From Candidatus Zambryskibacteria bacterium RIFCSPLOWO2_02_FULL_39_14 (GTDB lineage: Bacteria; Patescibacteriota; Minisyncoccia; Phycocordibacterales; Zambryskibacteraceae): a DNA stretch of 24,601 bases. Both the position numbers and the translations under genes were made by a program. Shown here piece by piece: positions 13,962 to 21,149 of the stretch (its first letter is position 1; each line of letters begins with the position of its first letter). Below the pieces are notes generated by a model, which had not been told where the DNA came from, did no database searches, and saw only the letters and a list, made by a program, of their open reading frames with translations. The stretch lies in the NCBI GenBank assembly GCA_001824135.1, contig MHWM01000009.1, forward strand, positions 1-24,601, read 5' to 3'.

Positions 13962-14699
13962 ATGGGCCAGATAAAAATGGCAGAAAAAACCACACAAATT
14001 GTAAATAAAATAGAAAAACTCTTTGAAGCTGGAGCTCATTTTGGCTTCGTTAAAGCACGACGCCATCCTTCAGCTAAACCATTTATCTTTGGCTCAAAAA
14101 ATAATATTGAGATTTTTGACCTTGAAAAAACAAGTAAGGAATTAGAAAAGGCTCTTACTTTTATTGAGAGTAAGGGTAAAGAAAAAGCTATGGCTCTCTG
14201 GGTTGGCGGTAAAAGCGAAGCCAGAGAAGCTATAAAAAAAGCAGGTATTGAACTTGATATGCCTTATGTGGCTGGTCGTTGGATTGGCGGAACCCTCTCA
14301 AATTTCACAGAAATCAAGAAACGTATTGCCAAACTTGAAGAATTGACAGAACAAAGAGAGAAAGGTGAGTTATATAAATATACCAAGAAAGAGCGCCTTC
14401 TTTTTGATCGAGAAATTGATAAACTTACAACCTATTTTGGAGGTCTTTCTACCTTGAAATCACTTCCTAAATTTATGGTTGTGATTGACCCTAAAAAAGA
14501 ATACATTGCGGTAGCTGAAGCGCATAAAATAAATATACCAGTCGTAGCTTTAGCTGGATCTGATTCTAATCTTTATAACCTCAATTTTGCTATTCCGGGC
14601 AATGATTCTTCAAGACAAAGTATTACTTTCATCATCCAAGAATTAGTTACTGCTTATAAAAAGGGCAGAGCAGAAGCGATAAAAGAAGAGAAAGTTTAA
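13962..14699 (+). CDS. rpsB: 30S ribosomal protein uS2
   Basis: The 245-residue protein is a normal-length uS2, with LFEAGAHFGF and the following basic stretch, PYVAGRWIGGTLSNF in the middle, and DPKKEYIAVAEAHKINIPVVAL near the end. It binds the 30S head-body junction. AAGGA (13952-13956) lies 5 nt before the ATG at 13962 and is the clearest Shine-Dalgarno sequence in the window. A second ATG at 13977 (MAEKTT) would remove five residues and cannot be excluded. rpsB followed by tsf is the classic bacterial gene order. The nonameric AAAGCTATG occurs twice, at 13937 and across the start codon at 13956. Confidence 0.95.
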   Translation: MGQIKMAEKTTQIVNKIEKLFEAGAHFGFVKARRHPSAKPFIFGSKNNIEIFDLEKTSKELEKALTFIESKGKEKAMALWVGGKSEAREAIKKAGIELDMPYVAGRWIGGTLSNFTEIKKRIAKLEELTEQREKGELYKYTKKERLLFDREIDKLTTYFGGLSTLKSLPKFMVVIDPKKEYIAVAEAHKINIPVVALAGSDSNLYNLNFAIPGNDSSRQSITFIIQELVTAYKKGRAEAIKEEKV

Positions 14700-14713
14700 A
14701 CAAAATTAAAAAG

Positions 14714-15166
14714 ATGATTACAGTAGAAGAAATTAAATCTCTACGAGAAGAAACGGGTCTCTCCATCATGCAGTGTCAAAAAGCACTTGAAGAAGTCGGT
14801 GGAGATAAAGAAAAAGCTATCACTTTATTAAGAAAAAAAGGGGCTGAAATCGCATCTAAAAAAAGTAATCGTACCTTAGGAGCTGGTATCGTGGTCTCTT
14901 ATGTTCATGCAGGTGAGACAGTTGGAGTATTGTTAGAACTTTTATGCGAAACAGATTTTGTAGCTAAAAATCCAGAATTCAAATCAGTAGCGCGTGATAT
15001 AGCTATGCATATCGTAGCTATGAAACCTGCTGATAAAAATGAGCTTCTAGAACAACCGTTTATTAAAGACCAAGGACAGAAGATAAGTGATATTATTAAC
15101 AGTACTGTACAGAAATTTGGTGAACGTACTGAAGTGGGACAATTTGTATGTTTCTCTATAAAATAA
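14714..15166 (+). CDS. tsf: Elongation factor Ts, short form
   Basis: The protein catalyses GDP release from EF-Tu. The N-terminal UBA-like domain has REETGLSIMQCQKALEE (11-27), and the core motif ETDFVAKN is at 79-86. At 150 residues it is about half the E. coli length. The second half of the core and the coiled coil are missing, while the parts that insert into EF-Tu remain. Short EF-Ts forms are known in reduced and deep-branching bacteria. It starts 14 nt after rpsB with no Shine-Dalgarno sequence. Confidence 0.95.
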   Translation: MITVEEIKSLREETGLSIMQCQKALEEVGGDKEKAITLLRKKGAEIASKKSNRTLGAGIVVSYVHAGETVGVLLELLCETDFVAKNPEFKSVARDIAMHIVAMKPADKNELLEQPFIKDQGQKISDIINSTVQKFGERTEVGQFVCFSIK

Positions 15167-15178
15167 CCAATAGGTAAC

Positions 15179-15604
15179 ATGACATCTATAGTTATCTTTA
15201 CCATCTCTGGCATGATAGTTTTTTTACTTCCTCTTGCTAAGAGACTAGAGAGCAAGCAGGGAAAATCATTTCTCATTTTTAGACTTATATCGAAAGGGGA
15301 TTTCTACGTCAGAGAAATCTATCATTGGATGGTGCATCTTTACTTTGAAGGTAAAGAGAGGTCTTCTTTCTTAATCAAAAGACAAATTCCTCTTCATTCA
15401 AAAAATTTTTCGAACAAATTGACTGTTTATTTAAGAGAAAAAAGAATTCGGTATTTTAATAATATGCGTGATTCCAGATTATTGAAAAAATCTGATGGTA
15501 TATCAGAATTTTTTAAAAATATGTCAAATCTCGAAAAAGGAAATGGAGAGATAAATGATGTATATTATGATGGTTCTCAAAATAGCAAAAAGGAGTTAGA
15601 CTAG
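15179..15604 (+). CDS. Unknown membrane-anchored basic protein
   Basis: I do not recognise this 141-residue protein. One hydrophobic helix (about 3-20) at the N-terminus is followed by a strongly basic region (for example KRLESKQGK, KERSSFLIKRQ, YLREKRIRYF) with many aromatic residues, and then a more polar, acidic tail. It would be anchored with the basic part probably in the cytoplasm. It starts 12 nt after tsf and ends 7 nt before the tRNA, so it belongs to the rpsB-tsf unit. TAGGTAAC before the ATG gives only a weak ribosome-binding site. Its place in a translation operon hints at a ribosome- or membrane-related role, but nothing in the sequence proves it. Confidence 0.65.
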   Translation: MTSIVIFTISGMIVFLLPLAKRLESKQGKSFLIFRLISKGDFYVREIYHWMVHLYFEGKERSSFLIKRQIPLHSKNFSNKLTVYLREKRIRYFNNMRDSRLLKKSDGISEFFKNMSNLEKGNGEINDVYYDGSQNSKKELD

Positions 15605-15611
15605 TTCAATT

Positions 15612-15683
15612 GCCGAGGTAGCTTAGTGGTAAAGCAGCTGTTTTGTAAACAGCAGACCGGAGGTTCAAATCCTCTCCTCGGCT
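15612..15683 (+). tRNA. trnT: tRNA-Thr (anticodon UGU)
   Basis: The 72-nt sequence folds as a full cloverleaf. The acceptor GCCGAGG pairs with CCTCGGC, the D stem is GCTT/AAGC, the anticodon stem is GCTGT/ACAGC with loop TTTGTAA (anticodon TGT, reading ACA), and the T arm is GGAGG-TTCAAAT-CCTCT with one G-U pair. The discriminator is T. CCA is not encoded, so a CCA-adding enzyme is needed. It lies 7 nt after the preceding coding region and is probably processed from the same transcript. No terminator is visible before the convergent gene 29 nt downstream. Confidence 0.95.
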
Positions 15684-15712
15684 CAAATATCCTCACACCT
15701 AGTAGTGGTAGT

Positions 15713-16375
15713 TTAAACAGCCTTAGCTCGAATAATAAGTTCCTTCAAAGAAGGGACAATTTCTTCCAATTCTTCTACAGAATGGAAACCATAATAAGTT
15801 TCTCCGTTGATGATTAAAGCGGGTAGATCTGGTTTAACCTTATATATAGATACGAGAGTATTTATAGCTTCAACATCAAAATGATAATCGAACGAATACA
15901 CTCTTAAATCCGGATATTTATCTCTTAGGGCTGTCAATACATAACCCACCCTCTCGCAGTCTTCACAAGCATCTTTAGTCGAATAGAAATAGAGGATAAA
16001 AGTCGGCTCGATACTGCATTTCTTCGTCAATCTTTTCATCAAAAGATAATCTTTTATCTCAAGTAAGAAATAAAACCTCTTTAAATATTCAATATCTTCT
16101 GTGTTAAATTCAGTCTGGTTTTCAGCATAAGAAAGTTTCTCTCCAAGAGAACCTAACTCTTTTGAAAGAAATCCAGGACCAATATCTCTACAAGAAGTCT
16201 CTTCAAGAAGCGCGAACTGGGTTTCAGATGAGAGAATGTCTAATGCTACTCTGTTTTCTATAGAACGCACGTCTTCAAGTTTCTTTTGATTAAGAAGATT
16301 TGAAACAAAGATAGCTGTACCGAAAATGACAGTAGTGATAACGAAGGCAATAATATATTTCCTTGAATCTACCAT
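15713..16375 (-). CDS. Membrane-anchored thioredoxin-like protein
   Basis: The 220-residue protein has one N-terminal membrane helix (about 7-27), a helical region with Cys62 and Cys120 (about 30-122), and a thioredoxin-like domain (about 124-215). The redox motif is C137-E-D-C140 after FILYFYSTKDA. The conserved cis-proline is likely Pro185 (DLPALIINGE). The domain should face outside and act on protein thiols. CEDC is not the usual CGPC or CPHC, so direction (oxidase, reductase or isomerase) cannot be told. It follows the glycosyltransferase gene by 7 nt on the same strand, and a GGAG 11 nt before the ATG may serve as ribosome-binding site. The transglycosylase with four cysteines elsewhere in the window is one conceivable kind of substrate. 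Confidence 0.75.
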   Translation of the reverse strand: MVDSRKYIIAFVITTVIFGTAIFVSNLLNQKKLEDVRSIENRVALDILSSETQFALLEETSCRDIGPGFLSKELGSLGEKLSYAENQTEFNTEDIEYLKRFYFLLEIKDYLLMKRLTKKCSIEPTFILYFYSTKDACEDCERVGYVLTALRDKYPDLRVYSFDYHFDVEAINTLVSIYKVKPDLPALIINGETYYGFHSVEELEEIVPSLKELIIRAKAV

Positions 16376-16382
16376 TTTATAT

Positions 16383-17627
16383 TTATCTCCAGCTTATCTG
16401 TTTCTTAAATATAGTATTTAATACCGCTTTAGTCAGCCAAAGAGGAACAATAAAAACATAAAATACCAAGTAATACAAAATACCTTTACTAAATCTGACT
16501 TTTCCTTCAGCCAGTTTTATAGCTAGATAAAGAAGAAGTAACGATAGCATAGTAACGCTTAGAGTCAGGAAGGGAACTATACCAGTATTGAAAAAAAACC
16601 AATCAAATGATAGCCGTGAGATGTCCAAATCAAATCCTATCGTCTGAATCCTGACAAAAAAATCATAAACCCTCATTAAATTAGCCCAAAATACTTTTCC
16701 TATAATATAGAGCGTAGAGAATATTGATGAAGTAGCTATAGGTAAAATAAACATTCCTATATGCCCATACTTTTTATTAAAAAACATTTCGCGGTAGTCT
16801 ATAGCATTGTTTAAAAAACCATATGTCCAACGTACTCTCTGTTTATAAAGTGCCGGAAGCTGTGCCGGTGTAGAGGTATAGACATGAGCCATATGAGAAT
16901 TAACTATCTTATAGTGATTTTTCTGCATTCTAAGTGCAAGCTCCATGTCTTCAGTATGATGTCCGTGACGATAATCTCCAAGTTCTTTAAAAACTCTGGT
17001 ACGAAAAATAGAGAAAGGACCGGGAGTCACATACAATGCTCCGATGGAAGACAGCATTCTACGCAGAAATATCCCCCAACTGTACTCTATTTTCTGTGCA
17101 TACTGTAATATACTTTTGGGTTCATGTACTTTTATAGAAGGAGTGACAGCCATAACACTTGGATCATCAAAAAACGGAATAATCTTCCGGAGAGTCTCCG
17201 GATTGACGAAGGAATCAGCATCGAGACAACCGACTAAATCACTATTAATTTTTTCTAAAGCTAGATTCAGTGCTGTGTGTTTACCTCCATTTTTCTTAGA
17301 TAAAACGCTGATTTGTGGATGTTTTTTAAAACCATTAAGTTTGCGAAGTGTACCGTCAGTTGAACCATCATCAACAGTTATTATAGATAACTTATCTTTA
17401 GGATAATCCAAATGAAGAAGTGACTTAAGAGTCTTTTGTATAGTCCGTTCTTCATTGAGACAAGGTACGATAATAGTCACAGACGGAAATTTCTCTATAT
17501 TAGTGCCAATATGTTTTTCCTCAAAACTTAACTCGTCATACACTTCAAGATAAGTTATAAGAAGAAACACCTCAAAAAAAAGTGCAATGAAAAGTGAAAT
17601 ATACAAAAGAAGTGTTTGAATATCCAT
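16383..17627 (-). CDS. Processive family-2 glycosyltransferase, membrane-embedded
   Basis: The 414-residue protein has an N-terminal membrane helix (about 5-27) and a GT-A catalytic domain (about 49-290). The expected motifs are all present: Asp86-Asp87 (VDDGSTDG), DAD (136-138), TED (225-227) and QRVRW (263-267). Four or so C-terminal helices follow. This is the plan of poly-N-acetylglucosamine, hyaluronan and cellulose synthases, which make and extrude a beta-linked polysaccharide. The sugar is not determinable. I start at the ATG at 17627. An in-frame TTG at 17678 lies exactly on the predicted -35 and would give an N-terminal extension upstream of transcription. The thioredoxin-like gene follows directly. 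Confidence 0.9.
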   Translation of the reverse strand: MDIQTLLLYISLFIALFFEVFLLITYLEVYDELSFEEKHIGTNIEKFPSVTIIVPCLNEERTIQKTLKSLLHLDYPKDKLSIITVDDGSTDGTLRKLNGFKKHPQISVLSKKNGGKHTALNLALEKINSDLVGCLDADSFVNPETLRKIIPFFDDPSVMAVTPSIKVHEPKSILQYAQKIEYSWGIFLRRMLSSIGALYVTPGPFSIFRTRVFKELGDYRHGHHTEDMELALRMQKNHYKIVNSHMAHVYTSTPAQLPALYKQRVRWTYGFLNNAIDYREMFFNKKYGHIGMFILPIATSSIFSTLYIIGKVFWANLMRVYDFFVRIQTIGFDLDISRLSFDWFFFNTGIVPFLTLSVTMLSLLLLYLAIKLAEGKVRFSKGILYYLVFYVFIVPLWLTKAVLNTIFKKQISWR

Positions 17628-17649
17628 AATATAAGCCGATATCAGCTGT

Positions 17650-17678
17650 ATTATAAACGGTTTTTTAGACTTTTTCAA
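17650..17678 (-). promoter_or_regulatory. Glycosyltransferase promoter
   Basis: On the minus strand TTGAAA (17678-17673), a 17-bp spacer and a perfect TATAAT (17655-17650) form a strong promoter. The predicted start near 17643 gives a leader of about 16 nt. It is interleaved with the divergent pheS promoter. Confidence 0.65.
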
Positions 17679-17693
17679 CCTTTTCCGTATAAT
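17665..17693 (+). promoter_or_regulatory. Promoter of the PheRS gene
   Basis: TTAGAC (17665-17670), a 17-bp spacer and a perfect TATAAT (17688-17693) precede the ATG at 17709 with a predicted leader of about 8 nt. Its -35 lies inside the glycosyltransferase promoter spacer. A 10-bp direct repeat ATAAACGGTT (17653-17662 and 17692-17701) touches both -10 boxes. Confidence 0.6.
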
Positions 17694-17708
17694 AAACGGT
17701 TATAAGAC

Positions 17709-18869
17709 ATGAGAACAAATACCAAAGACATTATTATCACCTCCGATGAAGAACAGAGCTTGCGTAAAAATCTTGAGGCAAAAAATGATCCAGAATCAGT
17801 TCGTTTGAAAAGATTTTTAAATACATCGGATCTTACACGGACAGAGGGCAGTCCAATACGCGAGATAATAGAGCGTATAGTAAATCTGCCCGATTTTAAA
17901 AACTTTGACATCATACAAATACCAGAGATAGTGCCTACAGATATCAGTTTCGATTTATTTGACTTTCCACCAGATCATCCAGCTCGTTTACGCTCAGATA
18001 CTTATTATGTAGATGAAAAAAATATCTTACGCACACATACGACTGTGATGTGGTACTACTATCTCAATAACGATAAAATGAAAACCCGAATTAAAAATAA
18101 AGAATCATTTGGTTCGTTCTGTTACGGTAAAGTTTATAGAAAAGACGAAATTGACAGAAACCATATGAATGTTTTTCATCAAATGGATGGTTGGTATCTA
18201 ACACCGAAAGATAAAAAAGATATAAGCTCCGATGATTTACAAAATGTCTTGATAAGTATTGCGAAAGCTGTATTCGGTCCTGAGGTAAAATATCGATTCA
18301 ATCCGGATACTTTTCCTTACACTAATCCGTCTTTAGAGATGGAGATTGATAAGGGTAATGGACAATGGGTAGAAGTACTTGGAAGTGGAGTAGTAAAGGG
18401 GTCTGTATTAGATAAACTCGGAGTTGATTCTTCTAAATACAACGGCTGGGCATTCGGTTTCGGTTTAGAGAGACTTGCAATCATCAGCATGGAATTACCG
18501 GATATCAGATTACTCTGGTCAGATGATGAACGTGTAAAGAAGCAGTTGAAACTTGGCAATAAATTTAAAGAGGTATCCAAGTTTCCACCAGTAATCCGCG
18601 ACATATCATTTATAGTAGACAAGAATTTTATACCTAATGATTATTTCGATTTAATCCGTGATATTGGTGGCGATATGGTAGAAGAAGTGAACCTTATAGA
18701 TAAATATGAAAATGTTCAGAAATTTGAAGAAGGGAAGTTGAGCTACACTTTCCGCATTACTTATCGTAGTCTAGAAAAAACATTAACTAATACAGAAGTC
18801 AATACTTTGCACGCTAAACTAGAGAAGAAAACTATTGAGAATTTCAAAGCTGAAATACGTGTAGATTAG
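17709..18869 (+). CDS. pheS: Single-chain phenylalanyl-tRNA synthetase of mitochondrial architecture
   Basis: The 386-residue protein joins a class II PheRS catalytic domain (about 75-275) to a C-terminal ferredoxin-fold anticodon-binding (FDX-ACB) domain (about 288-386). Catalytic marks are PPDHPAR (87-93), LRTHTT (107-112), motif 2 with GKVYRKDEIDRNH...FHQMDGW (140-162) and motif 3 with GWAFGFGLERLA (246-257). The FDX-ACB part shows KFPPVIRDISF (291-301), IRDIGGDMVEEVNLIDKY (316-333) and FRITYRS (348-354). In ordinary bacteria FDX-ACB sits on the beta chain, PheT, and PheS begins with a coiled coil. Both differ here, and no pheT follows. The order and wording closely resemble monomeric mitochondrial PheRS as I remember it. 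It probably charges tRNA-Phe alone, without the beta-chain editing domain. Confidence 0.9.
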   Translation: MRTNTKDIIITSDEEQSLRKNLEAKNDPESVRLKRFLNTSDLTRTEGSPIREIIERIVNLPDFKNFDIIQIPEIVPTDISFDLFDFPPDHPARLRSDTYYVDEKNILRTHTTVMWYYYLNNDKMKTRIKNKESFGSFCYGKVYRKDEIDRNHMNVFHQMDGWYLTPKDKKDISSDDLQNVLISIAKAVFGPEVKYRFNPDTFPYTNPSLEMEIDKGNGQWVEVLGSGVVKGSVLDKLGVDSSKYNGWAFGFGLERLAIISMELPDIRLLWSDDERVKKQLKLGNKFKEVSKFPPVIRDISFIVDKNFIPNDYFDLIRDIGGDMVEEVNLIDKYENVQKFEEGKLSYTFRITYRSLEKTLTNTEVNTLHAKLEKKTIENFKAEIRVD

Positions 18870-18913
18870 AGATAATGTTACTCGTAGAATCCCTCGCCTT
18901 TTAGCTCTATTTA

Positions 18914-18922
18914 TGATAAAAT
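18914..18922 (+). promoter_or_regulatory. Extended -10 promoter of gyrB
   Basis: TGATAAAAT (TG 18914-18915, TAAAAT 18917-18922), identical to the fba element, lies 17 nt before the gyrB ATG. The predicted leader is about 10 nt. No -35 is seen. Confidence 0.5.
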
Positions 18923-18939
18923 AAAGCTAAATAAAATAG

Positions 18940-20937
18940 ATGCCGAAATCAGTTAAACCAGCCAAGAAAAACGGTGATCCCGACTTCGTCAAAGCCACGA
19001 CAAGCAAATATAGTGCCGAATCTATAACCGTCTTAGAGGGACTAGAGCCTGTACGCAAGCGTCCGGGCATGTATATAGGTACCACAGGTCCTGACGGACT
19101 GCACCACCTTGTCACAGAGATTTTTGACAACTCCCGAGATGAAGCTATGGGTGGTTTCGCCAATGATATAGAAATTGTACTTATGCCAGACAACAAAGTA
19201 CGAGTAACAGACAACGGTCGAGGTATCCCCGTAGATACACACAAACAGACTAAAGTTTCTGCATTAGAGACAATTATGACCACTTTGCATGCTGGGGGTA
19301 AGTTCGGAGGAGAAGGATACAAGATATCAGGCGGTCTTCACGGAGTCGGCGGTTCGGTAGTAAACGCTTTATCTGCTTATTGTAAGGCGGTAATTCATCG
19401 AGATGGAGGAATTTACACCCAAGAATATAATCAGGGTAAACGCAAGAGTGTTGTTAAAAAAATAGGTAATTCTAAATTGCACGGCACTATCATAACTTTC
19501 CAGCCTGATCCTACTATATTCCCAGACACTAATTTCAACTTTGAACGTATAGCAAACCACTTGCGCCAGCAGGCTTATTTAGTCAAAGGGCTTAAGATCT
19601 CTGTCTTAGATGCTCGCGAAGAAAAAAAGGTGGATGATGATGTATTTTATATACGAGAATTAGAACTAAATGTACCATCAATATCTTTTTACTTTGAAGG
19701 AGGTCTTGTGTCTCTAGTAAGATTTGAAAATGAACATAACAAACCCATACATAAAAATATTTTTTATGTTGAAAAAAAAGCAAATGGCAACGACTACGAA
19801 ACTGTAGAGGTAGCATTGCAATACGTTGATGATATTTCATCCCGTATCCTACCTTTCGCCAATAATATCTATACTTCAGAAGGTGGTACTCATGTCACTG
19901 GATTTAAAACTGCTCTGACAAGAAGCTTAAACTCTTATGCTCGCAAAAATAATTTGGTAAGTGAAAAGGAAGACAATTTCACTGGAGACGATGTATTAGA
20001 GGGTCTTACTGCTGTTATTTCTATCAAACTAAGTGAAATTCAATTTGAAGGACAGACAAAAGCTAAACTCGGCAGTGTCGAGGCTCAAAGTATGGTTACT
20101 TCTGTATTCGGTGATACTTTTTCTACCTTCTTAGAAGAAAATCCCGACGACGCCAGAGCTATGATACAGAAAGTAGTACTAGCACTTAAAGCTAGAAAGG
20201 CCGCTAAAGCCGCTAAGGATTCTGTATTGCGTAAAGGCGCGCTTGAAGGTATGACACTTCCTGGCAAACTGGCTGATTGTCAGTCACATTCTGCAGAAGA
20301 ATCCGAGTTATTTATAGTGGAGGGAGATTCTGCCGGTGGTACAGCTAAAATGGGTCGCGATAGACGCATCCAAGCCATCTTACCTTTACGTGGCAAGATT
20401 CTAAACATAGAACGAGCTCGTCTAGATCGTATGCTTGCAAGTGAACAGATCAAGAACCTTGTGGTTGCCTTTGGTACTGCTATAGGTGACACGTTTGATA
20501 TAACAAAACTTCGTTACCACAAAATTATAATTGCCACAGATGCTGATGTTGACGGTGCCCACATTCGTACACTTCTTTTAACATTGCTCTACAGATTTTT
20601 TCGACCTCTTATGGATGCCGGTTATATTTATATTGCTCAACCGCCACTTTATAAAATTAAAAAGGGTAAAGACGTTGTCTTTGTCTATTCTGATGAAGAA
20701 CGTGATGAGAAAACTATCGAAGGTGCTGATATCCAACGTTACAAAGGTCTTGGAGAAATGAATGCTGAAGAACTTTGGGAGACAACTATGGATCCGAAAG
20801 CTAGAATCCTAAAACAAGTAACCATAGAAGATGCCAGAGAAGCGGATCGCATTTTTGACATTCTCATGGGCACTGACGTTCCATCTCGTAAATCTTTCAT
20901 CCAATCAAACGCCAAGAAAGCTACTGTCGATATTTAA
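18940..20937 (+). CDS. gyrB: Type IIA topoisomerase subunit B (DNA gyrase GyrB, possibly ParE)
   Basis: The 665-residue protein starts with about 22 basic, probably disordered residues. A GHKL ATPase follows, with RPGMYIG, FDNSRDEAMGG and DNGRGIP, together with the lid GGLHGVGGSVVNALS. The transducer comes next, then a TOPRIM domain: EGDSAGG (461-467) gives the acidic Glu461, and TDADVDG gives Asp534, Asp536 and Asp538. PLRGKILN and QRYKGLGEMN complete the signature. It acts with GyrA to supercoil DNA. The length is that of the shorter GyrB type without the enterobacterial insert. ParE cannot be strictly excluded without the partner gene. It lies alone between pheS and the mraZ array. Confidence 0.95.
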   Translation: MPKSVKPAKKNGDPDFVKATTSKYSAESITVLEGLEPVRKRPGMYIGTTGPDGLHHLVTEIFDNSRDEAMGGFANDIEIVLMPDNKVRVTDNGRGIPVDTHKQTKVSALETIMTTLHAGGKFGGEGYKISGGLHGVGGSVVNALSAYCKAVIHRDGGIYTQEYNQGKRKSVVKKIGNSKLHGTIITFQPDPTIFPDTNFNFERIANHLRQQAYLVKGLKISVLDAREEKKVDDDVFYIRELELNVPSISFYFEGGLVSLVRFENEHNKPIHKNIFYVEKKANGNDYETVEVALQYVDDISSRILPFANNIYTSEGGTHVTGFKTALTRSLNSYARKNNLVSEKEDNFTGDDVLEGLTAVISIKLSEIQFEGQTKAKLGSVEAQSMVTSVFGDTFSTFLEENPDDARAMIQKVVLALKARKAAKAAKDSVLRKGALEGMTLPGKLADCQSHSAEESELFIVEGDSAGGTAKMGRDRRIQAILPLRGKILNIERARLDRMLASEQIKNLVVAFGTAIGDTFDITKLRYHKIIIATDADVDGAHIRTLLLTLLYRFFRPLMDAGYIYIAQPPLYKIKKGKDVVFVYSDEERDEKTIEGADIQRYKGLGEMNAEELWETTMDPKARILKQVTIEDAREADRIFDILMGTDVPSRKSFIQSNAKKATVDI

Positions 20938-20963
20938 ATATTTAATTAAATTATCTCAAATAT

Positions 20964-20982
20964 CGGCTTGCCGCTGAGTTTT
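20964..20982 (+). terminator. Possible gyrB terminator
   Basis: A short CGGC-TT-GCCG hairpin (20964-20973) is followed by CTGAG and a T-run. The stem is only 4 bp of GC pairs, so this is a weak candidate. Confidence 0.35.
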
Positions 20983-21048
20983 TCGTTTGTTTTAAACTTA
21001 ATCATATATAAAATATAAGTCAAGTACTAACAAGTATTAAGTCATATT

Positions 21049-21137
21049 GTGGACAAAAAGTGGATAGAAAGTGGATAACTTTAATAGTAATGTGGAGTGA
21101 GGTGGGATATACTTTCAGTCAGGTGGGAAAAAGTGGG
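21049..21137 (+). promoter_or_regulatory. Helically phased GTGGR box array (likely MraZ operator)
   Basis: Seven same-strand GTGGA or GTGGG boxes start at 21049, 21060, 21071, 21092, 21102, 21123 and 21133. The steps are 11, 11, 21, 10, 21 and 10 bp, one or two helical turns each, so all boxes face the same side. MraZ of other bacteria binds tandem TGGG-type repeats with a 10-bp period before its own gene. The two skipped positions (about 21082 and 21113) match where the -35 and the -10 TATACT (21108-21113) would be. Confidence 0.75.
21108..21113 (+). promoter_or_regulatory. mraZ promoter -10
   Basis: TATACT lies in a gap of the GTGGR array, 36 nt before the ATG. The region 17 bp upstream (21085-21090) has no good -35. 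The predicted start near 21120 would place the last two boxes in the transcribed leader. Confidence 0.5.
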
Positions 21138-21149
21138 AGATAAATTATC

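Noticed and set aside
12729..15683. Reassigned genetic code (UGA as glycine), as known in some related lineages
   Set aside because: fba and prfA end in TGA at the expected family length, and no in-frame TGA interrupts any gene.
15626..15817. Plus-strand open frame across the tRNA and the end of the thioredoxin-like gene
   Set aside because: It reads through a clear tRNA-Thr cloverleaf and is antisense to a real gene.
17628..17678. TTG start of the glycosyltransferase
   Set aside because: The TTG is part of the predicted -35 box, and the ATG at 17627 gives a normal membrane-helix start.
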